The position numbers and the translations under genes were made by a program. A stretch of DNA of 64,000 nt from Mytilus trossulus (taxonomy: Eukaryota; Mollusca; Bivalvia; Mytilida; Mytilidae): the NCBI RefSeq assembly GCF_036588685.1, contig NC_086380.1, positions 67,716,180-67,780,179 of the forward strand. The letters are read 5' to 3'. Below the pieces are notes generated by a model, which had not been told where the DNA came from, made no database searches, and worked only from the letters and a program-made list of their open reading frames with translations. Positions 1-12,516 of the stretch are shown here, in pieces; within the stretch, counting starts at the first letter, position 1; each line of letters opens with the position of its first letter.

Positions 1-1760
1 GATAAGCATGATTGTATTCAGTAAACACCATCCATATACTCACATTTTCACAGATAAGCATGATTGTATTCAGTAAACACCATCCATATACTCACATTTT
101 ACACAAATCAGCATGAGTGTATTTAGTAAACACTATCCATATCCTCACATTTTCACAGATAAGCATGATTGTATTCAGTAAACACCATCCATATCCTCAC
201 ATTTTACACAGATAAGCATGATTGTATTCAGTAAACACCATCCGTATCCTCACATTTTACACAGATAAGCATGATTGTATTCAGTAAACACCATCCATAT
301 CCTCACATTTTACACAGATAAGCATGATTGTATTCAGTAAACACCATCCATATACTCACATTTTACACAAATCAGCATGAGTGTATTCAGTTAACACCAT
401 CCATACCCTCATATGCAAACAGCTAAGCATGAGTGTTTCAGTAAACACCATCCATTTCCTCACATTATATACAGAAAAGCACAAGTGTATGTTTTCCCGA
501 AATAAATGACTCGTCTGATCCTTTCAAATAATTCATGGGCATTTACTATACTTCTATATTATAATGTCGAACCTAATCAGATAAGCATGATTGTATTCAA
601 TAAACACCATCCATACCCTCATATTTTACACAGCTAGGCATGATTGTATTCAATGAACACCATCCATATCCTCACATTACACAGGTAAATATGAGTGTAT
701 TCAGTAAACACCATCCTTATCATCACATTGTACAAAGCTAAGCATGAGTGTATTCAGTAAACACCACCGGTATCCTCACACTTTACACATCTAAGCATGA
801 TTGTATTCAGTAAACATCATCCGTATCCTCACATTTTACACAGATAAGCATGATTGTATTCAGGAAACAACACCCATATCCTCACATTTTACACAGCTTA
901 GCATGATTGTTTTCAAAAAACACCATCCATATCCTCACATTGTACACAGTTTAGCATGAGTGTATTCAGTACACACCACCCATATCCTCACACTTCACAC
1001 AGGTAAGCATGATCGTATTCAGTAAACACCATCCATATCCTCACATTACACAGGTAAACATGAGTGTATTCAGTAAACACCATCCTTATCATCACATTGT
1101 ACAAAGCTAAGCATGAGTGTATTCAGTAAACACCACCGGTATCCTCACACTTTACACATCTAAGCATGATTGTATTCAGTAAACACCATCCGTATCCTCA
1201 CATTTTACACAGATATGCATGATTGTATTCAGAAAACACCATCCGTATCCTCACATTTTACACAGATGAGCATGATTGTTTTCAAAAAACACCATCCATA
1301 TCCTCACATTGTACACAGTTTAGCATGAGTGTATTCAGTACACACCACCCATATCCTCACACTTCACACAGATAAGCATGATTGTATTCAGTAAACACCA
1401 TCCATATATTCACACTTTACACAGCTAAGCATGATTGTATGCAGTAAACACCATCCATAACCTCACATTTTACACAGATAAGCATGACTGTTATCAGTAA
1501 ACACCATCCGTATCCTCACATTTTGCGCAGATAAGCATGAGTGTATTCAATAAACAACATCCATTTCCTCATACTTTACACAGATAAGCATGAGTGTATT
1601 CAGTAAACACCATCAATATTCTTATATTACACAGCTAGGCATGAGTGTATTCAGTAAACACTATCCATACCCTCATATTTAAACAGCTAAGCATGATTGT
1701 TTCAGTAAACACCATCCATTTCCTTACATTTTATACAGATAAGCACGAGTGTACGTATTT
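1..1760. repeat. 52-53 bp minisatellite array with higher-order structure
   Basis: About thirty tandem units of 52-53 bp, each holding a core such as AAGCATGATTGTATTCAG followed by TAAACACCATCC and a CTCACATTTTACACA tail. Divergent units recur in the same order: the unit with CATCCTTATCATCACATTG occurs at about 712 and again at 1081, 369 bp apart, or seven units. This implies block duplication rather than single-unit slippage. The array is interrupted once at 485-579 by non-repeat sequence. No coding frame persists. It is too homogeneous, and lacks the spacers, to be a CRISPR array. Confidence 0.95.
485..579. repeat. Non-repeat block inside the minisatellite, duplicated at 1750-1843
   Basis: This block interrupts the array and is nearly identical to the sequence that ends the array at 1750-1843; both contain GTCTGATCCTTTCAAATAAT and end in TCGAACCTAATCA. 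The second copy therefore looks like the true right flank and the first like a duplicate, so a unit of array plus flank of about 1.26 kb was duplicated in tandem. Confidence 0.85.
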
Positions 1761-1843
1761 CCGAAAACAATAACACGTCTGATCCTTTCAAATAATTCAT
1801 GGGCATTTACTATACTTCTATATTATAATGTCGAACCTAATCA

Positions 1844-2246
1844 CATTAAGTCAGGAAACTTAATAACTCCATGTATCATCGGTTAATTTATTTTTCGTCA
1901 TGTCTGTCTGTCTGAATATCTTTCTCTTTTTCTATCCTTATCTCTTTCTTACTTTCTCTCTTTCTTTCTAGCGTGTCTGAATTTTGATCACGTGACTAGT
2001 TATAGTGGACAGTCGTATTTTGTCTGTGATCTTAACAGTGATTTTAGTGTATTTACTGATTTGATAGACTCAAATTTTAGTTAACAAGTAACTTTATACA
2101 GTGCTTAGTGGAAATACGATCGACTGGGAATTTTAATTTGCAATATAACTGGATATTTTTCACGATGGATGAATTTATAATTATCGTTTGTGTACAAATG
2201 GCGCCAGTCAGTATGTCAACAACTTGATGACAAATAATTGACATAT
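1844..2246. other. Gene-free spacer, possibly LINE 5' UTR
   Basis: No open frame of note. A CT-rich tract (TTTCTCTTT / TCTTTCTTT type) lies at about 1905-1970. The sequence just before the LINE ORF1 remnant at 2247 could be its 5' untranslated region, but I see no boundary or target-site duplication. Confidence 0.4.
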
Positions 2247-3045
2247 GCCTGTAAGTACTTTTAATTATAACGTTGATTCACCTAGCGAAAGAAAACTTCA
2301 ATCAGATCAAATGGCTTAACACTACATCGAATCTGATAATATAAACAAGAAAAGTAGATGTGATTTGAACTACTCCCTCGGCGGTTGATAGCGACAAAAT
2401 TCCCATACTAGACTTGAATCTTTAATTCTTCAATTGTCGGCAAATTTAACATCTATGAGTAAATCTCAGAAAAAAAATTGATGACCTCAAAACTAACATG
2501 GAGAAAAAATATCAATAACAGTGTCCGAAAGAATTTCAACAATGATAGATTACAAGTTGAAGGAAAAGATAGATGAAGTAAAATCTGAGGTAAAGAATGA
2601 ACTTGATGTTATGAAAAGTCAAATAAACACTTTAGAAAAAAAGGTATCAGATAAGGACACTGACAGTTTACGCCAAAGTAATACCAGAAACAGATTCATA
2701 ATCAAGAATTTGTCGTTTGACCAACGAGAGCTAACTGAAGATGAATTGACAAACCACAAAGCTAAAGGTATGTTTCGAGATGGACTGGGTTTAGCCAATG
2801 TTGATATAAAAAGTGTACACAGAAAAGAAAGCAGGGGGTTTACCCTGGTATAGTGATAGTCGAAACGAGGAACATGAAAAACAAAAAGGAAGTCATAAAA
2901 AGTAAATCGAAAGTAAAAAGCAGTAGACAATTTGAAAAAAGTGTATATAGAAAATGATATGCCGTTGGAAACGAGGAACTTCCAAATGCGATGAGGACCG
3001 TTTTAAAAGAAATAGGAAAAGACTATAAATTTGCAAGAACTTGAC
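2247..3045 (+). pseudogene. LINE ORF1 remnant (coiled coil plus RRM-like region)
   Basis: The best piece, 2521-2853 (110 residues), is lysine- and glutamate-rich with heptad-like spacing (KLKEKIDEVKSEVKNELDV). A segment resembling the RNA-binding region of LINE ORF1 proteins follows (RNRFIIKNLSF, then GLGLANVDIKSVHRKES). A frameshift at about 2848 moves the frame to PGIVIVETRNMKNKKEV, and another near 2938 leads to VYIENDMPLETRN. Upstream, 2247-2520 yields fragments (NYNVDSPSERK; DDLKTNMEK) in shifting frames. ORF1 products normally bind the element's RNA and chaperone target-primed reverse transcription. This copy cannot make one. Confidence 0.65.
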
Positions 3046-3089
3046 TCATAGGATGCAGTGCGGTTTAGGGTATGGAACTGCAGGAGTCT

Positions 3090-6000
3090 ACAAAATCGAA
3101 CGAAAATTCAGTTTTCCGGGATTTTTTTTTATACTACATTAGCTGTGATATAACTGGAATTTGTGAAACATTCTTACGTGGAAATGAACGCCTGCACGTT
3201 GATGGTTTTAGATTTTATGGAAATAATAGGAAATCATTGCATAAACGTGCCACTCGTGGCTCAGCAGGGCAGGATAAGGGACATTTGTGAAAAACAATAG
3301 AGCGGATATGTTTGATATATATGTTTAAGATGAAGAGGAAGAGGGAGTTTTAATGCTGGAGTTTTCAGCTAAGCTAGCAAAACTATGCTTTTGTGTTGTA
3401 ATATGTTATTTGCCACCAGCTGATCCATGTAGACCTGTGGATACGGACGTATTTTTTTGAAATCTATTACATCAGGTATATTCTTATAAACACAAAGGTA
3501 AAAAATATTTATTTGTGGCGATTATTACTTTCGTTGGATCAAACTCCAATTATATTGAAGGTGTGGATCTAGTTGAACGAAGGAATTATATTGATCATAC
3601 AGAAAATCATCATGGAGATGTGTTTATTATTTTTTTTAAGTGACGTTAATTTCGGCATGCTAAATAGGCGATTTAATGATAACCAATTTACCTGCATTTC
3701 TACAACTGGAAAATATGTAGTAGATTATATATGTGTTCCTTACGAAAAATGAAAAATATTGAAGACTTTAAAATAGTTCCGATGTCAGATATAATTAGCA
3801 AGTGAAACTGCGAGCTACTGCTCACTGATGATACCCCCGCCGCAAGTGGATAGTATTAATAGTGTAAAAAAATGCAAGTGTTCGGTAAACAGGAAGTTGT
3901 CGAGTGATGAATCTGAAAAGGCATCACACGGTATAGCTGACTTATATAAATCCTGAAACCAAATTTCAGAAATCCTTGTATTGTAGTTCCTGAGAAAAAT
4001 GTGACGAAAATTTGCAACTTGGCTATCAAGTGTAAAATCATACAAGTGTTCGGTAAATAGGAAGTTGTCAAGTGACCAATCTGTAAACGCATCACACGGT
4101 ATAGCTGACTTAGATAAACCCTGAAACCAAATTTTAGAAATCCTTGTATTGTGGATCCTGAGAAAAATGCGACGAAAAATATTGATGAGACGGACTGACT
4201 GACTGACGGACTCACGGACTCACGGACTGACGGAAGGACAGACAGAGGTAAAACAGTATACCCCCATTTTTATAAAGCGGGTTTATAATAATATTTCATA
4301 CATTCCTGATAGTATTCCGGATCACTCAGTATCATATTGTGATGTGAATTTATCTTTTAATTAAAAAAGGAAAATGGATATGAATAAAAGTGAGAATAAT
4401 GCTAGATATAAGCATTATGTTTCATCTGTACCGAACGATTTCTTGCTAAATGAGAATAAGTTTCATAAACTACTATTGGAAGCTATTCAGAAAATAGAAA
4501 ATCATATTGAAGTATCAGGTAATGTTCAAAATGCCTACTACGAATTCCAATCTTTAATTAAATGCGAAGTTGACAACAAATTACCTGTTGATAATAGTTC
4601 AAGTGGGGATAAACGGAAGAAGTCACGTTTTAAACCTTATTGGAATGAAAGTCTAGCTCGTCAAGGGAGTCAAGTTTGTGAAACTGAAAAGAAGTGGTTA
4701 CGTTAAACTGGATCAACATCTTTTAAGCAAAATTATAAAAAAGAAACGTTTGACCGTCTAAACCGAACATTTAAAGGAAATATCAAGCTAATGAACGCCA
4801 TATACTTGAAAATAAATTGGGTGAAACCAATCAGCGTGATTTCTGGAAATCTATTGGTAAATTGGGTATTGCCAACGAGCGTAAACCATGTATTCCAATG
4901 GCAATTGTTGATGAGAACGGTTCAGTTAATACAAACAGAAGCGATGTTATGAATAAGTGGAAAACCAATTTCCATTCATTATTTAAGCGAAAAACCGGTG
5001 TCGAAACGGAACTTGATTCTGAGAATTTTAATATTGAAATTGATGTATCTACGCTTAATGCATCTATTCCCAGAGCTGAGGTTCTCGATGCAGTCATACG
5101 TGCCAAATCTCGGAAAGCTGCAGGAATTGACGACATACCGGCTGTATGATGATGTAAATTGTACTGTTCGTGTTAATAATGACCTTACCCAGCGTTGCAA
5201 CGTTGAAGCCGGATTAAAACAGGGATGTATCCTTTCACCGACAATGTTTTCTCTATAAATAAACGACTGAAAGACCGCATTAATGCGTTAAACTGTGGAG
5301 TGAAGGTTGATGATTTTCATTTGAGTATTTTATTATATGCGGACGATATTGCCTTAATCGCACCGGACGAAAATAGTTTACAACGAATGCGAGATGTCGT
5401 ATCGGACTGGTGCGCTACATGGAAACTTTCAATTAACATTAACAAAATTAAATCGTACATTTCCAAAATCAATCAACTGCAAGGTCAGATCGCATTTTCG
5501 ATTGCTCAGGCAACAACCTTGATTACTGTGAATCCTACAAATACTTAGGTGTCTAAATGGGTGAGTACTTGACATTTAAAAAACATGTAACGGAGTTATC
5601 AAAAGCGGCTAGTCGTGCTCTCGGAGCGTTAATGACGAAGGCGTCTATGTAAGCTGGAATGACATATAAGGTTACACTAAACTGTATACATCAATGGTAG
5701 AGCCAGTTCTTCTCTATGGTAGTGGTATTTGGGGCACTAAAGCGTTTAGTGCCATATCGACAATTCAGAACCGGGCCTGTAAATTCTTTTTGTCCGTATG
5801 AAAACGAACGTCTTATTTAGCGTCACGCGGCGATATGGGCAGGACGTTGTGTCTTACAAAGCAGCGATTTAACTACACTAGGCTATTGTGAAGACTTTTA
5901 CGTTTTGATCAACATAGAAACTATAATAAAATACTAAAATGGACCTCAAGGTATAGAAAGGGCTGGGCTTTCAAAGTGCACAAAACTGTTGATTTGCTAA

Positions 6001-6300
6001 ATGTGAGAGATCTTGTGTACAATTTATCTGTATCTACAAAAACTGTAGGCAATACAAACTACGTGTGACAACCAAATAATATGTCCGTCTGAACATTTTC
6101 AAAACTGAGCGACGAACAATGGCTCTGTTTCGCTCCGGTTCTTTTCCATTGAAGAAAGAATATGTGTGCTGTGCGAAACTAACAGCTCAGAAAAAGAAAA
6201 AAAAAACACTTTCTTATGGAATGCTCATTATATGACGATCATTGATACAATCTTTTTAATGAATGCTCAAAACTTATGTAAGACTTTCATAATTTTAAGA
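3090..6300 (+). pseudogene. LINE ORF2 remnant: APE endonuclease, reverse transcriptase, C-terminal domain
   Basis: Endonuclease pieces run from GICETFLRGNERLHVDGFRF (about 3150) through FSDVNFGMLNRRFNDNQFTC (about 3640), where a GDxN-like motif is recognisable, to IPDHS near 4320. The linker at 4374-4706 contains KSRFKPYWNESL. RT motifs follow: the N-terminal part at 4817-5148 ends in KSRKAAGIDDIPA. The frame then jumps to DDVNCTVRVNNDLTQRCNVE and GLKQGCILSP, so the stretch expected to carry the first catalytic aspartate is deleted. The YADD box is at 5336-5347. A downstream region (GVxMGEYLTFKKHVTELSKA, about 5550) and CSLYDD near 6220 complete the order. Stops and frameshifts throughout make it non-functional. 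Confidence 0.85.
3811..4270. repeat. Interspersed repeat inserted in the LINE, with internal 168-bp tandem duplication
   Basis: The LINE endonuclease frame stops near 3811 and resumes near 4285. Between them lies a repeat with two diverged tandem copies offset by 168 bp (GTGTTCGGTAAA at 3878 and 4046), followed by a GACTGACGGACTCACGGAC-type simple tract at about 4190-4240. ATACCCCC occurs near both ends. I recognise the type as a dispersed mussel repeat; class unknown. Confidence 0.7.
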
Positions 6301-6735
6301 TAAATTTATTGAAATTATGAATTGTACCAATATCCAGTATTATTTTTGCAAATGTTTACACAAAACTTTATTTGCGTAGACAATTATTTTTTACAGTAAT
6401 AGTATCCATTAACCAATTTTTAATGCATTTATTTATAAGATTTTTACCCAATTTTATAGTATTTCATATTTTATAGTTAATACATATCTTTTTTTAATCT
6501 AAGAATTATTTATATTTTAAGCTACTTGTTCCATTTTGATATAATTTTTATGAGATTATTTACAAGTTTAAATAGTATATATTTGTATATATTTTGGTTT
6601 TAAGGATCAGTGTCTCATGAGTCATTTTAATTTTTTTCTGGATGTTGATTGTTGTTTGTATGTATATGAATATTGTGTGAATGCCTTGTTTCAATCAATA
6701 TGTGACACTATAATAAACAATTTTCTTTTATTCTT

Positions 6736-7500
6736 TTTCTAAATTACCAACCATGAATCAAAATTAGAATCAGATTTTGAGCATTCATTTTGTTATTGTT
6801 AACACTTATAATAAAAATTAATTTACGTCATTCCAAAAACAAAAAATGAATTTGAAATTAAAAATTGCATATTAGTTCCACGTAAATTGCATTTGTGTCA
6901 GTGAGCCAAAGTAATTAACAAGTGAACACAGTACATGTGTTTTTGTGAAAATAGTGTTAACAATTTTATTTCATTTCATTCGGCGCGTAATGTACGTGGT
7001 GTTGTGGTTTGATACATGGTGACGTAACAAAAAAGGATGATGCAAATTTGTTTAATAAATTGTTTTTTTCGCCGTTGTCCTCTTATACAGTTAAAAAACT
7101 TTGAAAGGTAGAAAACAACAGGCACACGTGGCCAAACTTCTTATGGTGTCCTTCATTTATGATACGACATTACTATTTGATTAGTTCAAACGGTTTTGGC
7201 AATTCTCTTCGGGAAGTTAACTTGAGCTGAATTTGACTATTTGTATGAATCCCTTTTTTTCATACCGACTATTCTTTTTCAGATATATATAAACACCCCT
7301 GGTTTCACATGTTTGGGTTTGAGTATTACTGCTGAAGGCCAATTAAGAAAATCGCTTCCGACGTTCGAGTTCCATTAAGTAGTATTTAACTTTTCAAGTG
7401 TATTTGTATTATATTATGACGATTTATTGTGCTTATTGTTTTTGCAGATATATCTATCCTCGTAACTCAAGGAAGCTGATATTTAATTATTGCAACCGTG
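6736..7500. other. Gene-free AT-rich spacer
   Basis: No supported gene. A TATA-like ATATATATAAA lies at about 7281-7291, some 220 bp upstream of the first promoter-like module. It could be a core promoter for that module, but nothing else supports this. Confidence 0.4.
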
Positions 7501-7510
7501 TTCTAGTTAG

Positions 7511-7800
7511 ATAACCGCGATAAATGATATCTGACGTACTCGGACAAAGTGTAATTTTATCACGAGACACATTATCTGTGTCGGCTGGTTTGACGGATTT
7601 GTTAAATCTCAGGTATTTCATTGTTTGAAACACTTACAATAACACTATTAATATGTAAACACTTACACTAACACTGTAATTGATGTAATTTGCGCGTAAT
7701 TAGCACCTTTAATTAAACCAACGTTTTTGGATAAAAAATATAAGATATCACTGTGAATTATTGACTTTCATATTTTACTTTCGTTTTCTGTTTGCGTTTA
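7511..7800 (+). promoter_or_regulatory. Orphan promoter / non-coding exon 1 module (copy 1 of 4)
   Basis: This is related to the modules at 14.2, 42.7 and 58.1 kb. It has ATAACCGCGATAAATG (the others read TAAATAAACCGCGAT or close), then CGAGACACATTATCTGTGTC, a GATTTGTTAAATCTCAG|GTATTT donor-like site after 7612, and a tail TGTGAATTATTGACTTTCAT...TACTTTCGTTTTC shared with the others. No B-box coding exon follows before the next module. It is either an alternative first exon of gene A or the remains of a lost paralogue. It is the most diverged of the four copies. Confidence 0.5.
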
Positions 7801-10640
7801 CACTAATATTTAGAAGAAGTTAATAAATCCAATATTTTAATTTGAGTTTTGAAAGTTAATCTAATTTTTTAACGTCATCTTTATCATCTGTTTCACCCAG
7901 GGTACCGCTGACACCAGGTTTGGAGTGTGTCCTGGTACATTTCTCAAATTGTTATTATGAATATTTAGGTGTTAGTGTAACATTGTAAAGTGTCTGGATT
8001 GGGTCTTTTATTTCTGTTTTTTTTTAAAGTTTATAACCAATTTTTTAAATTCATAATCTATTTGTCCATTATTCTGTATTCTTGGTATTTTAAAACATCA
8101 CTGATAACGTTTATTCTTTTAATTTTTTGATGGCTTACTTTTTCTCAATTCTGTATTTTCTGTATTTTTGTCAACCAAAATTTATAGTTATTTCATGATT
8201 GCAGTCTGTTATCCATTTCTTTCATAACGATATAGTTCTCGTACCACACTACACGAAGTATATTCAGATTTTAAATTTTGGCTCCGTTATCAAATTGGTC
8301 CACATTCACATTTAAGTTCAAAATTAAACTTTGTTTGATCTCGTCAAAAGTAATTTTGTGGGGTACTTTGATTTGACTAAATTAACATGTACCTATATTT
8401 TAGATATAATACCATAATAGGCAAATGTCCAATTTCATAGGTATCCAGAATTATCTACGACTTTATTTTTATTTTAATTTTCTTTATACCATTTCTCCTT
8501 AACATGAATGTTAAAAGTAAAATATACTTGTCAACAAAAGAAACGATACAAACGATGAAATAAAATTTATTAAAAAGTGTTAAATATAAAAAAAAAGAGA
8601 TACACAATTTTAAAAAGCTTTCATTTGCAATGTATTCACATGTGATAATGAAAATCAAAACTTGTCGGAAAGCATCTAAATTCAGTGTAAACAATCGTAG
8701 GGGGCAAATTAGTTTTGCGGAAAGGTGAATAAAAAATCGACACATAATTTTCTAAGTTCTAAATAAAATTTCAAATCTGTTTAAAAATATTCAATATGCT
8801 AATCAAGTAATGTTCATGTTGTAAGTAATGGGTTGAAATATTGTTTTTTTTCAAATTTTTGGGAAAAAAAGTGTTTTTTGAAATCTCAAAAAATGCAATT
8901 TTTTTTTCTTTTCGTCTCAAATCAATGCTTTGGATATGAAAACAACACACAGTAAATTTGAAACCTTTCGGATAAGTTTTAAGATTGTTACCACTTTTTG
9001 AATATCACTTTACACATACTGTCTATGGTAAATCAGTTGATAATGTAAACATTTTAACGATTTCTCGTGGGGACAAACTTTGCTTAACAAATAAACAAAG
9101 AAACTGTATGATTTTTAAAAACAACTTGATGACAAACACTGTCTTTACCTTTAAATAAGAGGTTGGCATCATTATTTGGACCTTCTTTTTTTCAAATTGT
9201 CGTTTTATGTAAATTTTGTAAAAAAACAAAATATCGCGAAAAAAACGTCACGAAAGGAAAAAAAAATTAACGGATTTATATTTCCATAATGATTAAGTAT
9301 TACTACCTTCAATATTGGTCCATTGAATGGAAAACTTTATCTTTAATTTGAAAAAGTCTTGTATTGTTTCTTATGTTGATTAGTATAGTACATTTTTTAT
9401 TTTCCAATTTATACATATTATCAACACACTCTATAACCACTTTGATGTATGTTTATGTAACCATGGTAACGTACCTAGCACATTTTCGTATATACAAAAT
9501 TAGGTCCTGTCCACCGTCCTGATATCTATGATGAGTTTATTAGTTACCCTAAAACAGATTTTGAGCAGATAACCATCAAATCAGCATACAATGCACATGA
9601 GAAGGAATATATTGAATTCTTATAACTATGGAAACACATTACTTTTAATGAAAACCATTTCACAATCATTAACATATAATGAAAAAAAGGATGGGAGGTA
9701 ACACTTCTATCTGCATTAAGCCCAAATAATTTTTAAAGTGATCAGAATAAAAACTTTAAACTCAAGTAGACACATTATTATACAAATATTTAATAGCAGA
9801 TATAAGTTTACCTTTGGTACCATTTATTGACAACTTATACCACATGTAGTATTGGTCTTTAACCTGTAACGAATCCATTAGTGTAATCAACAAAACAACA
9901 ATAAAGTCTAAACTAGATAATAGTTATTGGGACTTGAAAATTACAGAAATTGGAGCAAAAATCAAAAATTTGCGACTATAGTCCAAACCTTGGTGAAAGC
10001 TGGATCTTGGCGTCAGTTTTGATATCAAAATGCCCCGGCAAAATAAAAATCTGTAAAGAGTTTTGCTTATTTGCCAGTCTAAATTAAAGGCTTTAGTATA
10101 TTAAATTTAGAACAGAAAAAGGTATATTAAAACACACTTTGATAATAATATCTCTTAACTAATATTAGGTTAGTCTTCTTTAAAACATTTTATAAAATCG
10201 TAAATATATAAAAATTGATATTAAAAAAAATATATATAATACACATTAAGCAAGACATGCAAATCCATATAAAAAAAAACGACATTCTAAGAGTAACTGT
10301 AAATACAAATATCCTATTAGTTTAGAAGTAACAATCTCAAAATGTTTTACAAGACTGTGTTAAAAAACTAGTGTCTTGCTTTAAGTGCATTCTTAAGACT
10401 CACAAAGGTAAGATGCCGCCACTGCAGACACGAACTGTGCCTTTTTCCTTTGCGTCTGCATCACTTTTGCAAAAGTTGCAGATATATGAATTAAATTCAA
10501 CGGTCATACAATTATTGCATGAAGTGCTGTCGATATATTTTCATGCATCTTCTACACAACATTTCTTTTACTAGTTTGTCTAGACATGAAGTTGAAACAA
10601 TTTCGGTGCGAGTTTCCACGCCTTCCTCTTTTCTACCTGA
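7801..10640. other. Gene-free AT-rich spacer
   Basis: Only short, composition-driven frames occur (for example 8455-8745 and 9023-9229 on the minus strand, both poly-K/F/I). T-rich and A-rich runs are frequent near 8840-8900 and 9230-9270. I see no domain, splice-framed exon or RNA gene. Confidence 0.5.
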
Positions 10641-10644
10641 GGCA

Positions 10645-10815
10645 TAGATTACCTTGGCAAAACGTTTAGGAATTTTGGTCCTCAATGCTCTTCAACTTCG
10701 TACTTTATATGGCCTTTGTAACTTTTTTAGATTCGAGTGTCGCTGATGAGTCTTTTGTAGACGAAACGCGCGTCTGGCGTATATACTAAATGTAGTCCTG
10801 GTATCTATGATGAGA
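10645..10815 (+). repeat. Dispersed repeat, family 2, with hammerhead-like core
   Basis: This matches copies at 13745-13910, 26820-26985 and 43855-44030. Shared blocks are TTTTGGTCCTCAATGCTCTT and the conserved CTGATGAGTC...GACGAAACGCGCGTCTGGCGTA, ending in a TCCTGGTA block. The last block fits a hammerhead ribozyme core: CUGAUGA at 10743-10749, stem II GUC/GAC, GAAA at 10763-10766, and short stem III ACGC/GCGU followed by A at 10781. No stem I is evident. Confidence 0.8.
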
Positions 10816-11739
10816 TAATTTCTATCAACAGACCACCAGCAACCGCTGACTTTGCACAAACTATTCTTATATAATCAAATGATTCTCTTTAGACGCTTTT
10901 TGATCGAAAGGAATGCATTGTATCTAATGTGTCTGCGTTTTGTGTAATCCTACCACAGTTTATGTAATTCCCTTTGGTCTCCCACTTTTATTAAAGGTGG
11001 TAAAACCATACTCGAAATAGATACAGTAGAGTTCAATATTTCATTTTCTAGTTGAATGCCAGCTCCTTCTGATTCGATTTCACCATTTGTCACTGGTATT
11101 AAAGAGATAATCGTAACTGCAATTACGATTATCCCAATATGGCGACGGCATATATAGGTAAAATCTTTACGGTATTTTTTCTCAAATGTAGCATGTTTTT
11201 GTCACTAGTTACTCAACTACAAGGTTGTTCTATACCACTACATCATATTTGAATCGTAACGGTGCACTGGAATTGTCCAAGCGCTTTGAACATTCCCGTT
11301 GAAAAATTCGGGATGATAATCGTAACTCGCAAAAAAGATAATCGTAATTATGGTATTAAAAAATGAGAAGATAACCGTAACTGGATAGTGTTTTATTGAT
11401 ATTGACACTAAAACGTATATCTGATAGCACATAATAAAATTATGGTGATGAATTAATCATGTTTCAACATCTTATGACATATCTTTTTGTGCATATATAA
11501 TCATTAATGATTCTAATGAAAACAGCTACATACTATTATATCATAACATTGGAAGGGTTGAACAAGCTTCAAGAAACTTGGATATGGGAAAAACACGAAC
11601 TATGTTAACATACAGAAAACTCCCAAGAGCTAGGAATGTCACAAAATATTGGAATGAGCGAAGAGGCAATTTTAAAGGAAGTTATGATGTATGGCAATAC
11701 TTGTCAGGGAAACGCATGTCATCCTACATCAGATTTGTG

Positions 11740-11890
11740 ATTATTAAAACTGAGAATGGAAATGGGGAATGTATCCAAGAGACAACAACCCGATCATAGA
11801 AAAACAACAGCAGAAGGTCACCAACACGTCTTAAATGTCGCGGGAAATTCCCGCACCCGGAGGCGTCCTTCAGCTGGCCCTGAGACTGTT
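11740..11890 (+). repeat. Dispersed repeat, family 3 (partial)
   Basis: This is similar to the inverted copy at 38680-39030 and the fragments at 25215-25440 and 62155-62260. It shares GAATGGAAATGGGGAATGT, ACAACCCGA, and GGCGTCCTTCAGCTGGCCC. The 73-residue frame that runs through it (11578-11799) is a by-product and not a gene. Confidence 0.8.
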
Positions 11891-12484
11891 AAAGAACATT
11901 GATTTATCCTGAATAAAAACATAGTAAATATAGTAAATATTGTTTTAAATCATTTAATGCAGGTGGCTATATGTGCTGTTTCTTCCCCCGGGAAGCGACT
12001 GCTGGTTCAATTCTACCCAATACCCTTTAAGCCATAATGATGTAGAAAAGACGTTTAGTATTCGCCAGAGACAGTTTGACGAGAAATTAAGAGCAACAGT
12101 TTTTCACTTTTGGGACATGGATTATTGCTAATCCCCCTCCATTTTCTCCCCCAAAAAAACCACCTTAAACGCGCATATAACATTGTAACTTTGAAAACAA
12201 TTAAAAAATCTATCTAACACAACACCTGAACCGACAGCTGCTTCATTGTCAATATCTTGAACAGGTACATGTATATATTAAAAGGTTATGCATATTGTTG
12301 TCTGTTATGAGGGCATTTTTTCAATAAAAAGTGTGAATTTCATACCTAAAAAAATAAAAAATCGACTTGTCGAAATTTTATTTCTCGAGTTTTTTTGAAT
12401 ACCTCTATTGCAGACCTGTTTGTAAATTAAAAGTGCTATCTTAAATACTCTTTGAAATGACATCATTTTTATAATGTATGAACT

Positions 12485-12516
12485 GTTTCGTAGGGGACAT
12501 TTGTCCCCTACGAAAC
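12485..12516. repeat. Perfect 15-bp-arm hairpin, first of a cluster of GTTTCGTAGNGGACA motifs
   Basis: GTTTCGTAGGGGACA is followed after TT by its exact reverse complement. Degenerate direct copies follow at 12676-12690, 12700-12714, 12725-12738, 12743-12757, 12862-12876 and 13032-13046. All lie inside the 2.6-kb inverted-repeat element, so they may be transposase-binding sites or decayed subterminal repeats. Confidence 0.75.

Larger units (their letters stand above)
2247..6735 (+). mobile_element. Degenerate non-LTR retrotransposon (LINE) with APE endonuclease and RT
   Basis: In 5'-3' order the plus strand encodes broken pieces of a coiled-coil ORF1, an APE-type endonuclease, a linker with FKPYWNESL, and a reverse transcriptase with KAAGIDDIP, GLKQGCILSP and YADD. 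A C-terminal region with a late FLMECSLYDD segment follows near 6220, then an AT-rich 3' tail ending near AATAAACAATTTTC. The domain order is that of two-ORF LINEs of the APE class; I cannot place it to clade. It is dead: there are many frameshifts, an RT internal deletion near 5148 and a repeat inserted at about 3811-4270. Boundaries are approximate and no target-site duplication was found. Confidence 0.85.

Noticed and set aside
1-1760. Regular repeats resembling a CRISPR array
   Set aside because: Units are contiguous and similar throughout with no unique spacers, and the genome is eukaryotic.
1985-2080. ATCACGTGACT followed by TTTACTGATTTGATAG, resembling the B-box promoter modules
   Set aside because: The resemblance is short, the AACCGCGAT block is missing and the place fits a LINE 5' region; probably coincidence.
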